From Cristatella mucedo (lineage: Eukaryota > Bryozoa > Phylactolaemata > Cristatellidae), in contig WPIO01000001.1 of NCBI GenBank assembly GCA_009760855.2, positions 15,797,001-15,861,000 on the forward strand: a stretch of 64,000 bases of DNA, given 5' to 3'. The notes below the pieces were generated by a model that saw only the letters and a program-made list of their open reading frames with translations, made no database searches and was not told the origin of the DNA. Positions 57,705 through 64,000 of this stretch are shown here, piece after piece; position 1 is the stretch's first letter, and every line of letters starts with the position of its first letter. Position numbers and translations under genes: made by a program.

Positions 57705-59658
57705 CGATGTGATAGCCAAGCATAGTCAAGGCTTTCACTTCTATGCAGATGCCACTCAGTTGCACCTTTGCTTTGATCCCTCCCAGCCCTCCAGCACATC
57801 GAATACTCTACACATCCATGCTGCATGTATTGCTGACATCCGCACATGGATGGCAGCAAACTTTTCCAAAATTAAATGACGATTTAACCAACTTAATAAT
57901 TATGGGCAAACCAAGTGTGACTCAGATATTGGTAAGGTTAACGTTCAAAACCAGCCATGCTTGCATATCTTCTGTAGCATCTGCACAAAATCTAGGTGTC
58001 CTGTGCCAAAGTGGTCTTTTACTAGACGACCACATCAGCTCCAGAGTCAAGTCAGCCTACTTTCAGCTACATAACATTGCTAAAATTCGGGCTCACTTAG
58101 GCAGAGATACTACATCCAAATCGGTCCATGCATTTGTTACATCCTTTCTCGACTGCTACAACTCACTGCTTGCTGGTCTACCGGCCTGTGCAATCAGGTG
58201 CTTGCTATTGGTGCAAAACTCTGCAGCTAAGCTTGTTTGTCGTGGGTGTCAAAGTGGCACTTCTCGCCGACCTGCACTGGCTTCCAACCAAGCAACACAT
58301 CGACTTCAAGGTTCTGTCACTCACTTTTAGGCCCCTTCATTCTTTGGCTCCAGCCTACCTATCAGAACTACTCTCCCATCTGGCTAGGCATTGTACCACA
58401 TGTTTTTGTGAATTAAACGTTTAGCTATACTTTTGCAAACATCAAATCCTTTGGAAACCCTGCCTTTAGTTCATATGCTCCCAAACTACGAAACTCACTC
58501 TCGAGTGACGTCACGACAACCCTTGACTTTTAAAAAGAAGCTAAAAACGCACCTGTTTATGACAGCATTTACTGGGTCTTTGTGATTCTTGTCCTTTGTG
58601 TTCATATTCGTGCTGACTTTGTGCATGCTGCCACGGACCGTATTTACATGTTGATACTGCGCATGTCACCTCTAGCCATGTTTTATGCTTGTTGAAATTG
58701 TACGTGTTACCACTGACCATTTGATCATGCTTCCTGTACAGCAAATGTTAAGTGCCTAGATAGAGACTAAGTTCTCTGAGGGGGATTTTTTTTACAAATA
58801 TAGTCTTACTAATATTGCTTTTATTCTCAGTGTGTTCGTCATTTCCAGTCTTAATTGCTTGTTTCAAGATTGATATTTCTCCTTTTTATTGCATTCTGCA
58901 TCTTGAATTATGACTGTTTAAACTTTAACTTGTCATCTGCACTGCTGAAGCTACATGCAGGGTCATGAGTCACACAGACTTAATTCTTGGAAGCACCAAA
59001 TAAATTACCCTGTTACTTTCATTACTTGTGACACTTTGGCAACTTTTCTTATAACATCCATAGAAACTGTTGCTATTTCGAGTAGACTGAAGGTGCTCCA
59101 CCACCCCCAGTAAAATCCCTACAGCATTTTGGACCTCCTTTATTAGATAAACTGAGTAGGCATTCGTGAGGGCATAATTGTTCGTGAATTGGTATTTTTG
59201 GTCTGTTTATGTTTTTTGGTTTGAACAGATGATTTTTGCAGGGTGGCATTTCGCTAGCCGTCGTAGTAAATCTGTCGCCCTAGTTATTACATGTTATGTT
59301 TGCATGTTGTGTGTGCAGTGTGTCAGTGGTTTGTGCTTACTCAGAATTGTGTCTTGACATTGCATCCTACATCATGACTCGTTCTTTTTTGCAGATCGGC
59401 GGAATACGTTTCCTATATGACAATGCCGTGGAATCGATGGGTAGATTTAATAATAGTGCAGGATTTGGCTGCATTCTTGCACATAGCATGGGTCTTGGTA
59501 AAACTATGCAGGTCATTGGCTTTGTGGACGTATTTCTTCGACACACAAAAGCCTCACGAGTGCTGATTATTGTACCTATCAACACTCTCCAAAACTGGGT
59601 TGCTGAATTTGACATGTGGTTGCCAGTTTCTCTTCCTGGTGGCTGTGAGGATAATATC
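51534..59658 (+). CDS. RAD54L2: RAD54L2/ARIP4-like SNF2-family ATPase, N-terminal part (partial gene)
   Basis: Exons: 51534-51977 (coding from ATG 51598), 52064-52224, 54057-54346, 59395-59658; phases 2, 1, 0, 0; 1095 coding nt = 365 residues. Known role: ARIP4/RAD54L2 is a nuclear SNF2-type DNA-dependent ATPase that modulates transcription (androgen-receptor interacting) and has been linked to SUMO-dependent removal of TOP2. Seen: an acidic N-terminus (SEDDSFIDEDEDDIDG), a KKRAKRKK basic cluster, the RRNIRKIL block, a coiled QQDELERKRRLHERLR helix, SIM-like VEVIDSDEDE, the HVNDTLNVRDHLGRVLVNVN block, AVKPHQIGGIRFLYDN, and Walker A HSMGLGKT (residues 307-314). The gene continues beyond the window with the rest of the helicase core. 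LINE copies occupy introns 2 and 3. Confidence 0.92.
51542..51598 (+). promoter_or_regulatory. Upstream ORF overlapping the RAD54L2 start (TAATG)
   Basis: An ATG at 51542 opens 18 codons and stops at TAA 51596-51598, whose last base is the A of the RAD54L2 ATG. If the exon is the 5' leader, ribosomes finishing this uORF would sit on the main start. Confidence 0.4.
52064..52224 (+). CDS. RAD54L2: RAD54L2 exon 3 (second recognised)
   Basis: Acceptor CTTATTTCAG, donor G|GTACAC (phase 1). It encodes KILKGSQLDANTLAAQQDEL then ERKRRLHERLRDGLP, the conserved charged helix of ARIP4. The exon number assumes one untranslated upstream exon. Confidence 0.9.
52615..54010 (+). mobile_element. LINE, RT to 3' end, in RAD54L2 intron
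   Basis: It starts at DLSVAFDTI of the RT, then GITGTALQWLRSYLSVRLQN, PQGSVLGPVLFMVYTLPLAN, a mutated SADATQLY in place of YADDTQLY, the linker, KLVHAFVTSRLDFCNSL and the tail ending (ATT)n near 54010. Frameshifted. The last bases abut the acceptor of the next RAD54L2 exon by about 45 bp. Confidence 0.9.
54057..54346 (+). CDS. RAD54L2: RAD54L2 exon with SIM-like motif
   Basis: Acceptor AATTATTTCAG, donor CAG|GTATTG (phase 0). It encodes VVEVIDSDEDECIIVHDTD (two hydrophobic-acidic SIM-like strings), SGSHVNDTLNVRDHLGRVLV and SFRLAKAVKPHQ. Confidence 0.93.
54620..54725 (-). mobile_element. tRNA-derived repeat or tRNA relic
   Basis: The reverse complement TTAGTTCAATCGGTAGAGCA is a near-canonical pol III A box (D-arm), with a poorer B box (CCCAGCTCGAAATG). 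No clean cloverleaf was seen, so not called a tRNA gene. Confidence 0.45.
54730..56790. other. RAD54L2 intron, no feature seen
   Basis: No exon, RNA gene or recognised repeat could be supported between the tRNA-like relic and the LINE. Confidence 0.4.
56800..58805 (+). mobile_element. LINE, longest copy in the window
   Basis: It begins upstream of the RT (DRFSIFFVSKINKIRQSVP), passes through LLLFLSKALELVVADLLYSY, a (CT)n run at 57655-57702 that replaces the QGSVLGPLLF region, FYADATQLHLCFDPS, the linker and KLVCRG, and ends with the tail (GTGCCTAGATAGAGACTAAG). Not functional. Confidence 0.9.
57655..57702. repeat. (CT)n microsatellite inside a LINE
   Basis: Nearly pure CT over about 48 bp, within the RT coding region. 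Confidence 0.95.
59395..59658 (+). CDS. RAD54L2: RAD54L2 exon with SNF2 Walker A
   Basis: Acceptor TTTTTTGCAG, donor ATC|GTAAGT. It encodes IGGIRFLYDNAVESMGRF, GFGCILAHSMGLGKT (motif I, nucleotide binding), then LIIVPINTLQNWVAEFDMWL (motif Ia region). The next exon was not found before base 64000. Confidence 0.95.
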
Positions 59659-59959
59659 GTAAGTGTATACTATTAGAATACTTTGTTTCATATTATATTC
59701 TTAATAAGGATATGATGTCACTAATTACTAATCTTTTAGCATATTATATTGCATTTTATTTAAAACGATATACAGTAAAACCTGTCATGATTGCTACCCT
59801 AGTTACCGGGTAAACTCACACTAAACTCAAACGTCATGCTAAATGCATACACACACAAAATATGTAGTATTTTTTGGGCTGTCAGTAAATATTTTCATAG
59901 GCTTTGCATTACTTTTATATACCTGGTATTATAGGAAACCCTCTTATTTCCCAAACGAA

Positions 59960-60096
59960 TTTTCAGCCACAGCAGTTACCGCTAACCGTTCTATTGTGCT
60001 TTCTTTGCAGCAAATTTATAGTGTCTTGAAAGAGATTTGAGTTCTCTGACGGTGCTATATCAAATGCATTATTATTATTATTATTATTATTATTAC
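59960..60096 (+). mobile_element. LINE 3' tail with (ATT)n
   Basis: CTAACCGTTCTATTGTGC, GTGTCTTGAAAGAGATTTGA, GGTGCTATATCAAATGC, then eight or more ATT units. Confidence 0.75.
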
Positions 60097-60133
60097 TAGC
60101 AGTGGTGTCCATATTGCAACGATTTTTTGCCTC

Positions 60134-60134
<1 letters not shown>

Positions 60135-60190
<56 letters not shown>
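60135..60190. repeat. (GT)n microsatellite
   Basis: GT run of about 56 bp. Confidence 0.97.
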
Positions 60191-60191
<1 letters not shown>

Positions 60192-60886
60192 CATGGGTGC
60201 GTGAATCGTCAGTCCTGAATCGAAGAGTCTGCCGTGTAACCTTAGCTTTACCCCACATGCTAATTCCGGATCGTAATCATTGATCAGTCACAGAAGCCAA
60301 TCCACTTTACTCAGTCAAACTTCCAAGGACTGCTCTTCTGAAGATACTACAGAGATACTACTGAGCCGTTAACAGCTCCTTACCCTCTTCGTCTTGCCAC
60401 ATCCACAGTGGCCTTACTGGCTAAACTGCACCTCCTCGTACCTGCTCCATTGGCAAGCATCCAAGGTTAACGTATTGTAAGAGTATTCTGGGGAGGGCTG
60501 ATCGGAATAATAAATAGCCGGATGTGCTACTTATATATAGAGGTTATGTGAGCTGTATGGACCAAAGCAGCCATGGCACTTGCTGTGTGCGCAGATGGCT
60601 CTTTTATTTTGGTGAAATCTGGCAGATTGTGCTCCTAGACTGTGAGAAAGGGGCTTTTGGGTCAGGTGGAATTTGTATGCGTGTGACTGGTCAGATTTTG
60701 ACTGTCTGTCTCACTTGCATTGGTATGGTCGATGGTGGGTGACATTTGGGAAACTGGGTCGTGTAGACTTATTGTTTGTGGCCACTGGTTCAATTGTGGG
60801 CAGATCGTGTATAGAAAATCTGTCTATAGGCAAATGTGACTTACTCTGCATTGCATCCTAGTGTGGTGGAGCCAGAATTTTAATCT

Positions 60887-61795
60887 GTGGGCAAGACCTG
60901 CAACATTCATATGCAGGGAGCAAGACCTGAAAGTATTTCATGTATACTAGGTGTCATATTCCAAAGCGACCTCTCGTTAGACGACCATATCAGCTCCACA
61001 GTCAAATCCGCCTATTTTCAGCTTCATAACATTGCTAAAATTCGGGCTTGTTTAGATAAGGATACCACATCTAAGTTGGTCCATGCATTCGTGACATCCC
61101 GTCTCGACTTCTGCAACTCACTGCTTACTGGCCTACCAGCATGTGCGATCAGGCGATTGCAGCTGGTGCAAAACTCGGCAGCTAGACTTGTCTGCCGTGA
61201 GTGTCGCAGTTGCCACATTACTCCACTTCTCGCCGACCTGCACTGGCTACCAGTCAAGCAACGGATTGACTTCAAGGTTTTGTCGCTCACTTTTAGGTCA
61301 CTTCATTCTTTGGCTCCAGCCTATCTGTCAGATATACTACCCCATCAGGCCAAGCATCGTACCACCCGCTTTTCGGAATCCAACAGTCTAGAAATACCTC
61401 GTACAAACCTCAAATCCTTTGGAGACCGTGCATTTAGTTCATATGCTCCCAAAGCCTGGAACTCCCTCCCGACCTGTGTCAGAACATTCCCTGACCTGAC
61501 CACATTTAAAAGGAACCTAAAAATACACCTATTTAGGACAGCATTAGTGGGTCCCTGTTAGTCGTCCATCACGTGCTTGTGCGTGCTGACACTGTGCATG
61601 CTGCCACTAACCACATTTGCTTGCTGACCCTGTGCATGTCACCCCTAACCATGTTATTCATTTTGATTGTTTTTCAAGCATGATTTTACTTACCATTCAA
61701 TTGCATTTGCCTTTGCAGCAAACGTAGAGTGCCTAGAGAGAGATTGAGTTCTCTGAGGGCGCTTTATCAAGTGCATTATTATTATTAGTACCCCA
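60887..61795 (+). mobile_element. LINE C-terminal domain with open frame and intact 3' end
   Basis: A 224-codon open frame (60887-61561) covers SLDDHISSTVKSAYFQLHNI, KLVHAFVTSRLDFCNSLLTG, ITPLLADLHWLPVKQRIDFK and KAWNSLP, then stops; the UTR and tail (GTGCCTAGAGAGAGATTGAG) follow, ending (ATT)n at about 61790. Least decayed copy of the family here, 5'-truncated. Confidence 0.9.
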
Positions 61796-61799
61796 TAAT

Positions 61800-62480
61800 T
61801 AAAGAAAAATTATAGAGCTAAATCATTGTTTATATTGTACACGAACTCGGCGATTGTTCGTCGAGTGAAAATAAGACACGATTTCATCTTTAGTGAGGGT
61901 CGTGGGGCATAAGAAAACAGGGGGGGCAGCCCAGGTCGCTGCCCCCCTGTAAGGGAGGCCAATGCCCTCCCTGCCTACATGGCTCCTCTATTGGCATCCT
62001 ACATTAAGGGTAGATTCCTAGGCATGACTTGGTAATTGTCAGCTTTAATTTTACGATATTCTATTCTGCTCTTGCATACCCAGTTCAACTGCTACAACCG
62101 TATCAGCTTTCTCACATCCCCCGGTCCTCTCAGAATAATACTTTGCTGTTCATTTCCTTCATTTGGTAGCTTTTGGCAACAGATGCTTTTACTCTGAAGG
62201 TCTAAGAGCTTCTCTGCTCGACATAGGCTATTTATCCATAATTCTTATGCTGCAGCCGGTTCTTTGCAGCCGGTTGAAGCCAATTCTGACGGTTATTTTC
62301 CTGCCGTCCTTCACTATCGTACCTATCCAAGTTACTTTCTCCCACGACTTTCTAATTCAGTTAGGTTGTCGACGCATACCCCAATCATGCTGCTATATAA
62401 ATATGTATGTTTGTAATAGCAAGTTGTGTTAAGCTGCAACCATTACACCTGCTATGATTGACGGCAAATAGAGCATATCC
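61800..62480. other. RAD54L2 3' flank or intron, no feature seen
   Basis: There is a G-run/C-run block near 61920-61975 (AGGGGGGGCAGCCC) and no exon matching the SNF2 core. Confidence 0.4.
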
Positions 62481-62484
62481 ACTG

Positions 62485-62988
62485 CGACTTATGCAGGTCC
62501 AGGCAAGCAGCCTATCGACTTCAAAAGTTGGTCACTCACGATGAAGTCCCTTAATTCCCTGGCTCCAGTCTTCCTGTCAGAATTACCCAAGCCAGGCTAG
62601 GTACCGTACCACCGGCTCTTCTGAATCTAATCGTTGAGCCATACCTCATACGAACTGAAATCTTTTTGGAGGCCGTGCCTTCAGTTTGTATGGTCCTAAA
62701 GCCTGGAACTCACTCCCAGCTGAAGCCACGACATCCCCTGACTTGACGACATTTAAAAATAAGCTAAAACGCTTCTGTTTTTTCCAGCATTTAATGGGTT
62801 GTTTTGATTTGTCCTTTATGTGCTTACGTGTGCTGACACTGTGCACGCTACCGCTAGCCATGTTATGCTTGTTGACAATTTGTATGTTACCACTAACCAT
62901 TTGATCATGCTTAATTTACAGCAAATGTAAATTGCCTAGAAAGATTAAAGTTCTCTGAAGGCGCTATACAAATATATCTATTATTAAG
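62485..62988 (+). mobile_element. LINE 3' end
   Basis: It contains [40 protein letters not shown] and the tail TTGCCTAGAAAGATTAAAGT then GGCGCTATACAAAT. Confidence 0.8.
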
Positions 62989-62989
62989 T

Positions 62990-64000
62990 GGTGGATGCCC
63001 CCTACCAGCATTCTCCTGCTTCTTCCTTGCCAGCCCGTGAATGAATGTATGTGTGGCCTTAAGCGAAGAATGCAAGTACAACAGTAATCTCAAAATACAG
63101 AGCCACCTTAGGCCGGCTCCTTGGGACAGAACTCCGACAAAAAATTTGCCATGAGTGGGGACCGATCCTGAAACCTCGGTATTTGCCAGTTCAGTTCTAG
63201 TATCGTTAATGATTTCTACAAATATCTTATCCCTAGGTTAGAATTGCTTGCTGGCAAATGTATCGATTGGCCAAGGTTAAATTAGCTGAAAATGCAATGA
63301 GGGAGGTTGATGTCACAGTTATCCTTTGTTCATCCATTAGGTCACCTCTATGAATGCAACCATTTAGGCTATATATTGTACAAGGTAGTTGGTTGTGTTG
63401 AAATGCTTTACTCTCAGCAAAGATAGAACAATCCTGGCAGCAGTCTGCATATTTGTATGTTCATACGAATGCTGCAAGCCAATGTGCTCTTCGGCTACCT
63501 TTCCTTGAACTATGTCGAGGCATTTTTGACTGTCTAATGCCATGCTCGATGTTGAGAAGGCATATCCCGAAGTCTTTTACTAATTGTGCCTGGGAAGACT
63601 GCTCAAAGATCCCAATGAACTAGAGTTTTGCCAAGAGAATGCCGGGTTCCAAAATGCAATATGCCACGGGTTTTAGAAGTACATGAACAGATTCTTGACT
63701 GGGGCGCCTGCCAACATGCCTTCTCAGTGCTATACTAACTACCAAAGAGTCTGCTTGGGGATAATGCTTGGCATTTGTTCTCTGGTTACTATGATGTGCA
63801 CTCAGCCTTTTATTGTAAAGTTGTTTTGCTATCTGGTTTTGTCTTGATCTTGTGATTGCTTTACCATCAGCAGTGTTCCATATGGCTTTGAACATATAAA
63901 TGTGTTTTGAATGGTCCTAAGATCTGTCTCTTCTAATCCTAAGACATCTGGTAGCTTGAATTTGTAGTGTTACTTTAGGAAGTTTATATATTTGTTCCTT
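62990..64000. other. Window end, no feature seen
   Basis: No RAD54L2 exon continuing from the ATC|GTAAGT junction was found before the window ends, so the intron after the Walker A exon is longer than 4.3 kb. Confidence 0.4.

Noticed and set aside
61024-61290. Minus-strand open frame of 88 codons
   Set aside because: Shadow of the LINE C-terminal domain; related shadows occur at 2582 and 53219.

Overview
The window is nuclear DNA from an animal. The genes are split into short exons by introns bounded by GT..AG (and twice GC..AG), and the intervening DNA is full of decayed non-LTR retrotransposons, tRNA-derived SINEs and dinucleotide microsatellites. One gene, IFT122, encodes a core intraflagellar-transport protein, so the animal makes motile or sensory cilia built by IFT. 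The protein sequences look like a non-vertebrate metazoan, but nothing here fixes the phylum. No bacterial, phage or CRISPR-type feature was seen.

Three host genes can be assembled exon by exon, with matching splice phases. (1) 441-7209, minus strand: the N-terminal half of a Tim17-family protein that fits TIMMDC1 (mitochondrial complex I assembly); its remaining exons lie left of base 1. (2) 12728-45350, minus strand: a complete IFT122 gene with 26 coding exons, 3570 nt, 1189 codons plus stop, no frame break, and a polyadenylation signal about 50 nt after the stop. (3) 51534 to beyond 59658, plus strand: the first four recognised coding exons of RAD54L2/ARIP4 (SNF2-family chromatin ATPase), ending just after Walker A; the rest of the gene lies right of the window. 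IFT122 and RAD54L2 are head to head, separated by about 6 kb that contains a CpG-richer patch.

Between and inside the genes lie about 25 fragments of L2/CR1-like LINEs. Most are 3' ends carrying the C-terminal domain after the reverse transcriptase, then a 3' UTR ending in a conserved tail (GCCTAGAAAGAGATTGAGTT...GGGTGCTATA) and a TTA/ATT repeat. Two tRNA-headed SINE groups are present. One (called SINE-B here) carries the same 3' tail as the LINE, which implies it was mobilised by it, and its copies end in long (TA)n runs. The other (SINE-A) has a different body and tail.

The most unusual non-genic structures are a near-perfect inverted repeat with arms of about 315 bp (49360-50228), a 132-bp imperfect hairpin (7780-7911), tandem copies of a LINE 3' end (32797-33330), two short tandem duplications, and a small repeat inserted inside a LINE copy. 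I found no evidence for a novel multi-gene system; the interest lies in the gene models, the repeat biology and the palindromes.
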